64,000 bases of DNA from Yamadazyma tenuis (lineage: Eukaryota; Ascomycota; Pichiomycetes; Serinales; Debaryomycetaceae), in assembly GCF_029203305.1 (NCBI RefSeq), contig NC_089466.1:186001-250000 (forward strand), written 5' to 3'. Made by a program: the position numbers and the translations under genes. This document shows, one piece after another, positions 8,168 through 18,367 of this stretch. Numbering within the stretch: the stretch's first letter is position 1; each line of letters begins with the position of its first letter. The notes beneath the pieces are model-generated. The model saw only the letters and a program-made list of their open reading frames with translations, made no database searches and was not told where the DNA came from.

Positions 8168-10969
8168 TTATTGGCTAACTTTGCCTTTTAAAGTGTTCAA
8201 AAACTCTCTGTAAGCTTGGTCGCTTCCGGTCTTATCCTCGACCAAACAGCTAGTAGCCCACATTCTCAAGGCCATCAAATCCCGCTGGGTAGTGATCTCC
8301 ATCGGTTCATGGGACGATCCTCCAACCACCACATACAAGTTTTTCCAAGTGATTTGGTCTTTTTGTTCTCTCAACTTGCCGATGATTTGACGAACTCTGT
8401 AGTTGAACTCTGATTCCTCAAACGAAAACTCTGGTAATTGAGTCTTGCCAAATGGAATCGTGTATAAGTTTTCGGTTCCAAACAAATCGTGAACCAATCC
8501 AGGTACAACATCTCCTGAAACCCACAAGAATAATTCCGTAGTGTTATCAATCAAATACAAACCATAGTTTTCCCAGCTAGTTTTAGAGTCATTTATAGCT
8601 TCTGGTAATAAGATGTTGGTCGAGGAAACTGTTTCTTCTTCACCGGTTTCTTCGTTGATTTGAGTTACCTGTTCAGGCAATCCACAACCATCAGGCATAT
8701 CGTGCAAAGAATAAACCGATGGATAAATGTATTTGATCAAATGGTGGACTGGTAAAGTGGCCAAATTGTTCAATGCAATAGCTCTATAATCGGCTGGAAC
8801 CTTTTCAGCTCTTAATCCAATATGTTTGGTTAATGAGAACAACAATAATGGCAACATTCTTAAGTTTGTGGACACTTGCAAAGGCGAGGATCCAGAGATG
8901 TTGCCGGCAACCAACTCCTTCTTGTAAACACTGACGATATCCACCAACGATTTAATCAACAAATCTCTAGCATCTTGCAAAGAGTGACTAAAGGCCTTTT
9001 CTACTGCCTTTTGGGTAAAGTAGTTCACAATAGCTAGTTGATCAGCAGAAGCATACACGTCGTCCAATTTACTGGAAGTAGGAAGGGCCAAGTTAATCAC
9101 TCTGATTCTTCTTTCGCCAAAATGAGTGGAGTGTAATACGGCAGCCTGGAAAAATACCAATGGTTTGGTGATGGTTTCTTCTATGGATACTTCAATCACA
9201 TAACTTTGATCTCTGGGGTAGGTTGGGAAAGAGCATAAGTCGGAAGATCTGTTAAAAAAGTTCCCGAAGAATGCACTTCCTCTAACACCGGAAGAAGACC
9301 TAACTCTCAACACCGCTTCTAATGCAATTTCCATCGACAAGTGTTCGGAAACTTCCTTGGAAAACTTCGTAACATCTTCTGCCGTGGCAGCTGACCAAGC
9401 TCTGTAGAAGTGTGTCTGACCCGCAGTATAACGAGGCAAATTAGACAACGTAGCCACATCCTGGTACTTGGAAGAAGTCAAAAACAAGTCGACAGTAACT
9501 TGAGCAGAATTACATTCAACCGCAAAAGCTTTATAGAACTTATCAGCAACAGACAACAAGGTTTGAGATTCCTTTGGTTTACCCGATTGTTCTTCGTCTC
9601 TCACCAGTAATTTTCCTTCGCCAATGTTGGGCAAAGAGGCAGCAAAGGCAATCACCTTTCCACCAATGGAACTAATCATCTTGTGACCACTCTTCAATGC
9701 TGGGCCCAATGCCAAACCAGTGTTAGCGGTTCCTTCAAAATAGCCGGGGAAGTCCAACAACAACTTTTCAATTGCGGGTCTATTCTCTTCTAAGTTCACC
9801 AACAAAGAGTCTGGGTAGGGCAAGAAAGGATCATCGATATCAGACACAATCAACATTTCGACTCCATCAGTACCTTCAGCAAACTTGAAGTAATGCAAGC
9901 TGGAGTCCACCCCAATAAACGCCACACGAGAGGTTTTGTTTGTGTTGGGGATCCGGTCCAAGCTCTCCAAGATGGTTCTCGTGACGGTAGCCGTCAACCC
10001 ACTATTGACAGCATCAGCAGATACATCAATCAAGAAACAGTACACACAAGGAGGTGGGCTACGAGCAAGGTACTCTTTTGGAGCCACAAACTCAGTGACG
10101 GCGTAGTTCAACTCGGGCCGGTCGTAGAAGTTTTTGGAGGTATTGGTCAACTCGTCAAACGTAAATCCCATGGGGATATCGTTCAAGAGATTACACAAGT
10201 TACACCGCCAACGTCTTCCCTGATCGGCCAAAGTGATGAAGGGATTGATATACGCCCTACACCTCCGACAACGGCTGATGACAGTATCCACAGATACTGC
10301 TACATCTTCTTCCGAATCATGTAACGCGGTGTAAGGTCTCACCACCAAAGCCAAAGGCAACTTTGATTTCTTCAAAAGTGAGTTGGTGGTCGGCACCACG
10401 TTCAATGTACACCGCAAGAAATCAGGCGACGCATTAGCAGAATCCGAGTCGGGGACCACAGTGGCATTAGGGGGAATAATGATTGGAGGAGGAGGTAAAC
10501 TCAAATCGCTAATTGAAGGAGGCAATTCTCTGATGAGGTCTGTCGAGTAGAGCTCGTTAAGCGGAAGACTTGGCGTGCTAGTGGAAGCACCGTACGCGGT
10601 GCCTGCTGAGAATCCAGTGGCAGGGGCCCCGTAGGCGGCCCCTGGTGCATTGTATCCACCAGTTTGGGGCTGGTACGGTTGGTTGGCACCAGGTTGTTGG
10701 TAGTTCCCGTACTGGTACTGCCCATTGACAGCAGGAGCCTGGGCGGCTGGGGCCTGGGCATCACCGACGTTCATGCCTTGGAACTGCGATGCCAATTGAT
10801 CGGGTTGATAGTAGTTGGCGTTGACACCAGGTTGTTGGACAGGTGGAGACTGAACACCAGGAATGACGGGAGGGACACCGTACGCAGGTACTCCTGGTTG
10901 GAGTGGAGCCACCGGAGCCTGGGGAGTACTGGCATACTGAGGCTGAGGATACGCTCTTCTTTTGGACAT
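8168..10969 (-). CDS. SEC24: COPII coat cargo-selection subunit Sec24
   Basis: Sec24 pairs with Sec23 to form the inner COPII coat and picks cargo at ER exit sites. At 933 aa it is close to the 926 of S. cerevisiae Sec24. The order of parts is a disordered Pro/Gln/Tyr-rich N-terminus (residues 1-130), then a zinc finger with two CxxC pairs (CRRC and CNLC, about residues 233-258), the vWA-like trunk ([12 protein letters not shown] onward), the beta-sandwich, the all-helical region and a C-terminal gelsolin-like domain. The reading frame is intact. It is convergent with COG5, with only 45 bases between stop codons. It represents the single ancestor of the SEC24/SFB2 pair; I cannot tell from the window whether a second copy exists elsewhere. 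Confidence 0.96.
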   Translation of the reverse strand: MSKRRAYPQPQYASTPQAPVAPLQPGVPAYGVPPVIPGVQSPPVQQPGVNANYYQPDQLASQFQGMNVGDAQAPAAQAPAVNGQYQYGNYQQPGANQPYQPQTGGYNAPGAAYGAPATGFSAGTAYGASTSTPSLPLNELYSTDLIRELPPSISDLSLPPPPIIIPPNATVVPDSDSANASPDFLRCTLNVVPTTNSLLKKSKLPLALVVRPYTALHDSEEDVAVSVDTVISRCRRCRAYINPFITLADQGRRWRCNLCNLLNDIPMGFTFDELTNTSKNFYDRPELNYAVTEFVAPKEYLARSPPPCVYCFLIDVSADAVNSGLTATVTRTILESLDRIPNTNKTSRVAFIGVDSSLHYFKFAEGTDGVEMLIVSDIDDPFLPYPDSLLVNLEENRPAIEKLLLDFPGYFEGTANTGLALGPALKSGHKMISSIGGKVIAFAASLPNIGEGKLLVRDEEQSGKPKESQTLLSVADKFYKAFAVECNSAQVTVDLFLTSSKYQDVATLSNLPRYTAGQTHFYRAWSAATAEDVTKFSKEVSEHLSMEIALEAVLRVRSSSGVRGSAFFGNFFNRSSDLCSFPTYPRDQSYVIEVSIEETITKPLVFFQAAVLHSTHFGERRIRVINLALPTSSKLDDVYASADQLAIVNYFTQKAVEKAFSHSLQDARDLLIKSLVDIVSVYKKELVAGNISGSSPLQVSTNLRMLPLLLFSLTKHIGLRAEKVPADYRAIALNNLATLPVHHLIKYIYPSVYSLHDMPDGCGLPEQVTQINEETGEEETVSSTNILLPEAINDSKTSWENYGLYLIDNTTELFLWVSGDVVPGLVHDLFGTENLYTIPFGKTQLPEFSFEESEFNYRVRQIIGKLREQKDQITWKNLYVVVGGSSHEPMEITTQRDLMALRMWATSCLVEDKTGSDQAYREFLNTLKGKVSQ

Positions 10970-12037
10970 TGTTGTTGGAAAGAATTTGGGTTTTTCTGTT
11001 GTGTTGATCGAGGTTGAAATGATTTGTGCGAAAGTACGTGGCGGGTTCGTTTGGGAGGTGCACGACCTTGCCCGTGCATTTGGTGAAGGTGAAGAGAGCT
11101 ATTTTTGGTGAGACAATTGGCGAGAATTAGCGAGAATTGGCGAGCCGGTAGAGCAAAAGCACTAGAAATAGCAAACTTCTGATAAATAGCAATCTGGGAC
11201 GAGTGGAAGACGATTTTAAGTAGTAGAAAGGACTTGCATTGATATTCGTAGTTGAGATTTTCTCGTTTTATGTGTTTTTCAGTAGATGTCAGCGGTTTAG
11301 AATAATGATTTACGTGATTTATGTAATTTTAGCAGCTTTTATTTATATTGTAGAAATAATTCTCCATCGAAGAGAGAAAAAGTTGCCAAAAAAAGTTTCT
11401 ATCTCATGGTACAAATATAAAACAAACCACGCAACTCAACTCACACGCTCCTATCACCCGGTTGTTTACACCAAACAACCTCCAGGAGTGGTAAAAAGCT
11501 TCTCTTCCCGCGCCCGGCCAGGTGTTTCCCGCTACCGCCCAATCACCCGCCCGGCCCAGTCCACCGTCTACAACTCCCGTCAACCACGCTCGTCTCTGTG
11601 TCCATGGCCCCATGGCCTCCGGCACCGTCGCACGACTGCCAAATCCCTTTGCCCAAAATAGCGCCTTTGTTCCCTAATGCTTCGCGAAAAATAATCATTT
11701 GGGCGTGTTTATTGTTGATCATTCGTATACGATATTATTTGTCTTGTGACCAAAAGCCTTTCTCGGTACCAGCCACAAAACAAACGTCAAAACCCAACAT
11801 TGTGAAGGCAAACCCCATCAACCTCCTTTGGTCTGAATACCAACGTATGGTTGTATTCGCCCCCTTCCCTATGGTCCTATCACTCATGAAGCCATCCAAA
11901 GCCGCCTCGCGGGCCCCTAACTTCTGGGGAACAAAGGACGAAGGCGTGCGCGCACCACCAAACATGCAGCGGTCCTCCACTTGATATAAATGCCCTGAGA
12001 AATCCAGTTTTTGTAAACTTACAGTAACCACTACAAA
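10970..12037. other. Long divergent promoter region
   Basis: These 1,068 bases separate the starts of SEC24 and the glutaredoxin-like gene. Close to SEC24, 11116-11145 holds three copies of a 10-base unit (ATTGGCGAGA type). The middle is AT-rich, and 11500-11650 is GC-rich with several CCGCCC/CACCCG runs. Open frames here lack ATG starts or plausible composition. I see no RNA gene. Confidence 0.5.
11985..11991 (+). promoter_or_regulatory. TATA-like box of the glutaredoxin-like gene
   Basis: TATAAAT lies 47 bases upstream of the ATG at 12038, with a short AC-rich leader between. Confidence 0.4.
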
Positions 12038-12892
12038 ATGTCCAAGAATAAAATGCCCCAACTTCACAAACGCAGTGTTTCGTCGTTCAGCGCCGACATG
12101 CGCCACCACCTGATACACGAGAAGCTTGACTCGCACGACCCCGAATCTCTTGAACATAGGCGGAAGAACAGTCGGATTGATATTGTGTTGATAGTGTTAG
12201 CGCTTTTTTTGACAGGCTCCGTCATCAACTTCTTTCTCATTTCACGGAGCGTTGGATCTTCGTCGTTGGTTGACCATTTCCACAAACTAGTTGGCTCCGA
12301 TCCCGACGTTGGCCGTGATACCACTCTTGAATCCTTATTGGGTGTGCAAAGCCTTGGAAATGATATGAACGAATGGGAAAGGTTATCCGGGGAGTTACAG
12401 AGCCAGGAGCAAGAACAGGATACAGAAGACTACCTGCACGTCCAGCACCAGTACGGGGCGGCTGATGTTGAGACGGAAACGGTGTCTGAAGGTTCCAACA
12501 ATCCCCAACAGGATTTGGTAGAAATGCTTTCCATCGATGCAGTGGTTTTATTGCTCAACGACGAAAACCTCTTGAAGCAGGAGCGGGCAAAGCAGATCTT
12601 GAACAGCTTGAAAATGACGCCCGAGTTGAAGACCATCAATTTGAAAAAACATCCTCACTATGCGGAGATTATGCATTACTTGAAGAAGTTCAGTAGCCAT
12701 ATGCAAGAGGACGCCGAAGAATCGGATGAGTTGGACACCCAAGATGTGCTGGACTCGGACGACATTCCTCGGTTGTTTATTGGAGGCCAGCCGGTGGCTG
12801 GTTTTGGTGACATTATCAACAAGCACAACGACCAGGTGCTCACCCAGTTTTTCGCAGATGTTGGCCGGGGATGGGTCAAATTAGAGATATGA
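12038..12892 (+). CDS. Glutaredoxin-like type II membrane protein lacking all cysteines
   Basis: The layout resembles the Grx6/Grx7 group of early secretory-pathway glutaredoxins: a short basic cytosolic tail, one membrane segment (residues 47-69), an acidic Gln/Glu-rich stalk, then a C-terminal glutaredoxin-fold domain (about 165-284). Within that domain I see a first strand (AVVLLLN), a helix, the cis-proline motif IPRLFIGGQPVAGFGDI (Pro244; family form TVPNVFINGKSIGG) and a final helix. The active-site CPYC or CPYS is replaced by residues around DENLLK, and the 284-residue protein contains no Cys at all. It therefore cannot do dithiol or monothiol chemistry and may be a scaffold or a chaperone-like pseudo-enzyme. 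The frame is intact, so it is not an obvious pseudogene. The family assignment is inference from fold motifs. Confidence 0.7.
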   Translation: MSKNKMPQLHKRSVSSFSADMRHHLIHEKLDSHDPESLEHRRKNSRIDIVLIVLALFLTGSVINFFLISRSVGSSSLVDHFHKLVGSDPDVGRDTTLESLLGVQSLGNDMNEWERLSGELQSQEQEQDTEDYLHVQHQYGAADVETETVSEGSNNPQQDLVEMLSIDAVVLLLNDENLLKQERAKQILNSLKMTPELKTINLKKHPHYAEIMHYLKKFSSHMQEDAEESDELDTQDVLDSDDIPRLFIGGQPVAGFGDIINKHNDQVLTQFFADVGRGWVKLEI

Positions 12893-12951
12893 TTAGATGA
12901 TTAGATGAATATGTACCATAGGAAATGAAGGACGAGGCGGCATATTTGTAG

Positions 12952-13062
12952 TCGAACGGCTGGGGTTGTGTAATCGAACGGCTGGGGCTGTGTAATCGAA
13001 CGGTAGGGGTTGTGTAATTTTAACGGCAGGGGTTGAGTAGTCTAATGGCAGGGGTTGTGTCA
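12952..13062. repeat. Minisatellite, five 22-base units
   Basis: Five units of about 22 bases follow one another, with consensus TCGAACGGCAGGGGTTGTGT plus AA. Units 1-3 are nearly identical; units 4 and 5 are diverged. The array begins 60 bases after the stop codon of the glutaredoxin-like gene, so it may lie in its 3' UTR. Confidence 0.9.
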
Positions 13063-13613
13063 TGAAACATACACCAACGATTAATCATAAAAGGACGAAG
13101 ATAGGAGGAAGATGTGATACGAGTGATGATAATACGATAAATATGAGGATATGAGTGATGAGAAGAGTTGATGTCATGTACATAAGGTTTCTATTTAAGG
13201 TTGCAAACTGAATTAGAGTTGCTCATACTAGTTGATAAGATTCTCAATGCAACATCAAATTAAAGGCCTTCCTAGTCCACTATGGGTCAATTTGAAATCT
13301 CCCTGGAATTAGTATTTTTCACCAAAACTTCAAAGACTGTCAGCCATTAACAGGGTAAACCATAGGCCCATGAGAGCCAGGGTCTCTAGGTGCAAGTGGT
13401 TGCAAAGCAGAACGTTCACCACCAAAGAAACAATAACCCTCTTTCACAAGGCAGCATCGATTATGGTCGCAGTCACCATCCACTGCAACTTACATGCAAA
13501 TCAGGCACCTTTCGCAATTTGCAACAATGCAACCATTATCAACTGGGCATTATCACAGCTCCGCGAAAACCTACATAAACCCTCCGCAAACCCACCAGTA
13601 TGCCCAGTTCACA
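13063..13613. other. Intergenic region upstream of the hexosaminidase gene
   Basis: Between the minisatellite and the HEX1 start I see AT-rich promoter-like DNA. The frame of HEX1 is open for 40 codons before its ATG, but that extension reads as leader sequence and precedes a clear signal peptide start. Confidence 0.5.
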
Positions 13614-15302
13614 ATGAAAAACTTGTTTGTCTTGTTGTTTGTGCTACAAGTAGTAGTTGCAGTGGTGGTAAATCCATTGCCCAAACCCATTAGTATTGAA
13701 TGGGTTGACCAAAACTACAAGAGCTTCAACCCTCACTTGCTGCTTCTGAACAGCTCTCCCAACAGTTTTGTAGAAGACTATTTTAAAACAATGCTTGAAG
13801 TTATTAACCGGCTACAGTGGTACCCTGAGGCTATCGAGGGTCTTAGAATGCTGTATGAACCAGTGCCAACAGGCCCGCCCACAAACTCAAAGAGAGATGA
13901 TGATTTGGATGAGCTTAAGGTGAATATTCTTGACGATGCTCCATTGCAATATGGAGTAGACGAGTCTTATACACTTGAAGTTAGTGATAGAATCACCATC
14001 ACCGCTAATACTACGTGGGGTGCCTTGAATGGTCTCAAGACCTTACAACAGCTCGTCATCTACAAAGATGGACGCTTGATTATTGAAGGGTCAGTCAAGA
14101 TCTCTGATTATCCCCTTTATTCCCACAGAGGGGTATTGATAGACTCAGCAAGAAACTACTTATCACTCGAGTCGATCAAGGAGAACATCGACATCATGGC
14201 CATGGCAAAACTCAACACTTTACATTGGCATTTGCTGGATACTGTGTCATGGCCTCTTGAAGTAAAAGCGTATCCCCAGATGATTAATGATGCTTATTCG
14301 CCAGAAGAATCCTATTCTCAACAAGACGTTTCCAACCTTGTCAAGTATGCGTACGCCAGAGGTGTCAGAATAGTTCCTGAAATCGAATTGGCCAGCCACG
14401 CCAATGCCGGTTGGAGACTAGTGGACCCTAAGATCATTTCTTGCGGAAAAGGCTTTTGGAACGTGGGAGACATTGCTACTGAACCGGCACCGGGCCAGCT
14501 TGATATTGCTGGTAACAAGACGTACGAGGTGGCGAAGACGATTTTTAGAGAGGTTAACCAGTTGTTTCCTGACTACACATTTCACGTTGGTTATGACGAA
14601 TTGCACAAACCTTGCTCCGACTTCTCCAATGACGTATGGGAATGGTACGAGCAGAATGGGTTTGGCCCTGCTGGTAGTGACGAAGGTTATGCTAGTCTTG
14701 TGCAATATTGGACCGACCGTCTGTTCAAGTTTTTATCCGAAGACAATACAACACAAGTGATGATGTGGGAAGACCTTATTACCAACTATGCTGCCAAACC
14801 TCCTAAACAGAATTCTTTGATCCAAGTGTGGTTATCGGTAGAAAGTATCAAGAACATAACTTCGAAGGGCTACGATGTGATCTTATCTCCCTACGATCAA
14901 TACTACTTGGACTGTGGATTTGGAGAATGGGTCACCAACAACCCGAAAACAGCTGGATCGTGGTGTGATCCTTATAAGACCTGGGAAAGCCTCTACAGGT
15001 TTGATCCCATGATGAATTTGACTGAGCTGGAAGTGAGACATATAAAGGGCGCCGAAGTGGCCTTATGGGGCGAGGTAGTTGATTCCAGTAACTTGGTACA
15101 GAAGATCTGGTCCCGGTCCGCTGCTTTTGCCGAAGTGTATTGGAGTGGAAATAAGGACGAAAACGGTGATATTAGAGTTTACGACTTTACTCAGAGAATG
15201 TTCAACTTCAGACAATACTTGTTAGCGTTGGGCTATAGGGTAGATCCTTTGGCACCACAGTACTGCTGGAGAAACCCCCATGCGTGTGATATTTCTATAT
15301 AG
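13614..15302 (+). CDS. HEX1: Secreted beta-N-acetylhexosaminidase, GH20
   Basis: The enzyme releases terminal N-acetylglucosamine or N-acetylgalactosamine from chitobiose and glycans, outside the cell or in the periplasm. The ATG at 13614 starts a hydrophobic signal peptide (MKNLFVLLFVLQVVVAVVV), which decides the start over ATGs further upstream. The 562-aa chain has the GH20 N-terminal domain, then a TIM barrel with SHRGVLIDSARNYLS, the HWHL-D strand and the catalytic pair Asp328-Glu329. The dyad motif reads HVGYDEL, with Tyr where many GH20 enzymes have a second Gly (HxGGDE). The base triplet after HWHL is CTG; as Ser it gives HWHLSD, the usual family form. Several N-glycosylation sequons are present. 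This is the counterpart of Candida HEX1. Confidence 0.92.
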   Translation: MKNLFVLLFVLQVVVAVVVNPLPKPISIEWVDQNYKSFNPHLLLLNSSPNSFVEDYFKTMLEVINRLQWYPEAIEGLRMLYEPVPTGPPTNSKRDDDLDELKVNILDDAPLQYGVDESYTLEVSDRITITANTTWGALNGLKTLQQLVIYKDGRLIIEGSVKISDYPLYSHRGVLIDSARNYLSLESIKENIDIMAMAKLNTLHWHLLDTVSWPLEVKAYPQMINDAYSPEESYSQQDVSNLVKYAYARGVRIVPEIELASHANAGWRLVDPKIISCGKGFWNVGDIATEPAPGQLDIAGNKTYEVAKTIFREVNQLFPDYTFHVGYDELHKPCSDFSNDVWEWYEQNGFGPAGSDEGYASLVQYWTDRLFKFLSEDNTTQVMMWEDLITNYAAKPPKQNSLIQVWLSVESIKNITSKGYDVILSPYDQYYLDCGFGEWVTNNPKTAGSWCDPYKTWESLYRFDPMMNLTELEVRHIKGAEVALWGEVVDSSNLVQKIWSRSAAFAEVYWSGNKDENGDIRVYDFTQRMFNFRQYLLALGYRVDPLAPQYCWRNPHACDISI

Positions 15303-15434
15303 CCGTACTCCCGATTATATGTTTTTGACCCAAGTTGTGTAGATCTGTTTGTGTAAACAGTAACTGGCTTCGATAGGCTGCGAAACATTTCCTTTTTCTG
15401 TTTGCAAATGCGAACTCGAATTTAGAATTATTCG

Positions 15435-16748
15435 ATGAGCGACATGGACTTAGCAAAATATATTGAGGAACTCGAGCTAAATGCTACCGGGTTTGACTCC
15501 AAGATCACACAAATTGGATCTATGGTAACCCAACTGATTAGTGAACCCGAAATCCGTGTGGTGTTACGTTCAAAAACAGCCAAACTTCAGAACCTAATTA
15601 TCCCTGCTTCTGATGACATACAATACTTAAGACTCTTCAGAGGAGTACTTTTGATAATTCGAAACTTGGTGATAGAGACCAACGACTTTGAGATTGAGAC
15701 CATTGCCACCAGCTTGGAACAGTTCCAAAGAGTGGTGCCATCCTCCAACGAAATGTATACTAAAACGGTTATCGTATACTACCAGATATTTGCTAACATA
15801 TCACAGACTAAACAACCTCAGTGCATACATACTTTAACTAAAATAATGAAGTTTAACGATAACACAGAGCACCCAGTTCTTGTGACACTATCCAACTTAT
15901 TCAAAAACGACCAGAACATTTATGACATGCTTTACAACGACTATGGCATTGAGACAATGAGGCATTTGACAAACTTTGAGGTAACCGAACACCCCAATGA
16001 AATCGAACGGCTATATCTCGAGATATGGGAGAAAGTGGTTGCCCACGAGAGCTTCAGTAAGTGGATCGTCAAACATGACGACGAGAAGGTACTCAAAATC
16101 TGTCAGATCGTGATCACCTCGAAGGATAATTGGAACAACTCCCAGCTTCTTGGGATTTTGAGCTGGCTCTTTGAGATGTTCAAGTTCTTGAACGGCGTGG
16201 CTGTTGCATCACTCAACAACAAAGACCTTGACTCTCTTGGAGCAGTACACCCCAAGCTTTTAATGGTGTTGGACTGTGTCAGCGAGTTGAGTAAATTCAA
16301 CATAGCCAAAGACTTTCTCATAAACTACGAGATGGTCAACTTGCTCATACCGTTGCTTCGAGTGGTTCATGAGAGCATCGAACCAAAGAATATGATGAAG
16401 AACAAGAACCAAATCATAGAGTTCCCCCATATCAAGTCCATTATCATCGAGATCCTCTCGTATTTAACGTTTGAGAACTTCAAGATCCAGGAGCTCATTC
16501 GAGAACTTCACGGAATTGAGGTCATTTTATCAAGTTGCGTTATTGACGATAGTAATCCGTTCATGAAAGAAAGAGCGATCATTTGCTTGAAATACTTATT
16601 ATATAAAAACGCACAAAACCAGGAGTTTGTGGCCTCGTTAGAAGCCAAGAAACTGGTGGATAGTCTGCTTCTTGAAGAAGCCGGATACCAAGTTAGCATC
16701 AACAACAGTGGAAAATTCGAATTGATTAATGGTTCAAGATCTCGATGA
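15435..16748 (+). CDS. CTR86: Ctr86-like protein with ataxin-10 domain
   Basis: The 437-residue protein is built of helical, armadillo-like segments and ends in the ataxin-10 homology region: SNPFMKERAIICLKYLL followed by AQNQEFV. S. cerevisiae Ctr86 is the corresponding protein, and its gene (YCR054C) is the convergent neighbour of THR4 (YCR053W); the same convergent pair is seen here. Its molecular role is poorly defined. The last 23 bases overlap the coding end of THR4 on the other strand. ATG 15435 is the first in frame after an AT-rich leader. Confidence 0.85.
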   Translation: MSDMDLAKYIEELELNATGFDSKITQIGSMVTQLISEPEIRVVLRSKTAKLQNLIIPASDDIQYLRLFRGVLLIIRNLVIETNDFEIETIATSLEQFQRVVPSSNEMYTKTVIVYYQIFANISQTKQPQCIHTLTKIMKFNDNTEHPVLVTLSNLFKNDQNIYDMLYNDYGIETMRHLTNFEVTEHPNEIERLYLEIWEKVVAHESFSKWIVKHDDEKVLKICQIVITSKDNWNNSQLLGILSWLFEMFKFLNGVAVASLNNKDLDSLGAVHPKLLMVLDCVSELSKFNIAKDFLINYEMVNLLIPLLRVVHESIEPKNMMKNKNQIIEFPHIKSIIIEILSYLTFENFKIQELIRELHGIEVILSSCVIDDSNPFMKERAIICLKYLLYKNAQNQEFVASLEAKKLVDSLLLEEAGYQVSINNSGKFELINGSRSR

Positions 16749-18228
16749 TCTTGGATTTGACCTTTTCCAACGACGCTTCGTCAATCAAGTTGATTCTCTT
16801 TTCCTTGGTGGAGAGAGCCTTCAACTCGGCTGGTAATACCTTATCTTCGAACGAGTAACCATCAATGCCACTCAAAGAAGCATTCACCACCTCTGCGAAC
16901 TTGGCAGGATGGGCAGTAGACAACGAGATATAGTTCTTTTTAGAGTCTTTAGCAATGAAACTTAATGACGTAGCAATGCCCACAGCCGTGTGAGGATCTA
17001 ATACGTAGTTTTCTGGGTGGGTAGTGTAGATATTCTTGATGGTAGCACCGGTTTCAACATCGTCCACTGCTTGAGAATCAAAGTCTGCTCTTGCAGCCAC
17101 CAACACCTCAGGTTGGGCGGTGATGGAGCCGGAAGTCTTCAATTGTGACATCCAGGTACTCAATATTTCCCCGGCTTTGTTATCATCTTTGGTGACGGTG
17201 TTTCTGACGAGGTACCATAACAATCTTTCAAAGTTAGAAGAAATTAAGATATCCATGGCAGGAGAGTAGGTGGCCTTAACTTCACCCGACTTTTCGTACC
17301 GGCCAGTCTTCAAGAATCTGTCCAAGATGTCGTTGTTGTTTGTGGCAATGATCAACTTGTCTGCTGGCAACCCCATTTCCTTAGCAAAATAACCAGCCAA
17401 AATATCTCCAAAATTACCAGAAGGAACCACAAACCTGACGGGCAAATCCGACTGTTTCAGCACCTGGAAGTAACTATAGAAGTAATAAGTCATCTGGGCC
17501 AAGATCCGTGCCCAGTTGATGGAGTTGACGGCTCCCACATGGTATGTTTCGTTGAACTGCTTATCACCAAACACCTGTTTGACGATATCTTGACAGTCAT
17601 CAAAAGTACCCTTTACCGACAAAGTATGGACATTTTTGTCCTCCACTGTAGTCATCTGCTCTTCTTGGATGGGGGAAATTCTGCCGGTGGGATACAAAAT
17701 AAACACATCCACATCCTTCTTTCCTCTCAACCCATATATAGCAGCACTTCCAGTATCACCACTAGTCGCACCAACCACGGTGATGGTCTCTCTGGCATCA
17801 CCCTGCTTGCCGTCATTTCTTCTCTTCAAAAAAAACTCAAACAAGTTACCTACAAACTGCAAAGCAACATCCTTAAACGCATAGGTAGGTCCATGAAACA
17901 ATTCCAACAAGTATAAGTTTTTGGACTTGTCAAGCACTTTAACAGGGGTGACCTCGTCAGATCTGAAGGTAGAATATGAACGGGTAATCAAGTCCTTCAA
18001 CTCGGTGTCGGAGATCTCGCTGGAAGAGATGTATAATCTCAAGATATTAAAGGCGAGTTCTTGAAACGTGCAATCCTTCCAGTCGTCCAAAAAGGAGGCT
18101 GGAAGTTGGGGGATGGTCAGCGGTACAAACAACCCGCCATCGGAAGCCAATCCGGTCATGACAGCATCCTCGAATGAGACCGCCTGGTCCACTGCCGAAC
18201 GGGTGGATCTGTAAGTTTGGGAAGCCAT
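16726..18228 (-). CDS. THR4: Threonine synthase
   Basis: This PLP enzyme converts O-phosphohomoserine to threonine, the last step of threonine synthesis in the cytosol. It has 500 residues (514 in S. cerevisiae). The Lys that should bind PLP is Lys119 in YAFKDVALQF. Other hallmarks are the ATSGDTGSAA phosphate loop and FVVPSGNFGDILAGYFAK. The frame is complete. The 3' end overlaps CTR86. The 139-base divergent promoter shared with TAM41 contains ATGACTAA on the THR4 sense strand near 18263-18270, one base from a Gcn4 site, which would suit an amino-acid gene but is weak evidence. Confidence 0.97.
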   Translation of the reverse strand: MASQTYRSTRSAVDQAVSFEDAVMTGLASDGGLFVPLTIPQLPASFLDDWKDCTFQELAFNILRLYISSSEISDTELKDLITRSYSTFRSDEVTPVKVLDKSKNLYLLELFHGPTYAFKDVALQFVGNLFEFFLKRRNDGKQGDARETITVVGATSGDTGSAAIYGLRGKKDVDVFILYPTGRISPIQEEQMTTVEDKNVHTLSVKGTFDDCQDIVKQVFGDKQFNETYHVGAVNSINWARILAQMTYYFYSYFQVLKQSDLPVRFVVPSGNFGDILAGYFAKEMGLPADKLIIATNNNDILDRFLKTGRYEKSGEVKATYSPAMDILISSNFERLLWYLVRNTVTKDDNKAGEILSTWMSQLKTSGSITAQPEVLVAARADFDSQAVDDVETGATIKNIYTTHPENYVLDPHTAVGIATSLSFIAKDSKKNYISLSTAHPAKFAEVVNASLSGIDGYSFEDKVLPAELKALSTKEKRINLIDEASLEKVKSKIIEILNH

Positions 18229-18367
18229 GGTTGGTGTGTGTGTGGAGTGAAAAATTCGCAGTTAGTCATAAATCACGGTGCGCTTCCGGCGGATTGGGCT
18301 GCCGGTCGTGCGTGCAGACATCGCGGTTTTGTGGAGGACCAATTTTCAACCTTCAGGTTACAGCAGA

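Noticed and set aside
9893..10324. Plus-strand frame inside SEC24
   Set aside because: It is antisense to the zinc-finger and trunk region; a shadow frame.
11598..11984. Open frame of 128 codons in the SEC24 upstream region
   Set aside because: It starts at GTG rather than ATG and its composition is not protein-like.
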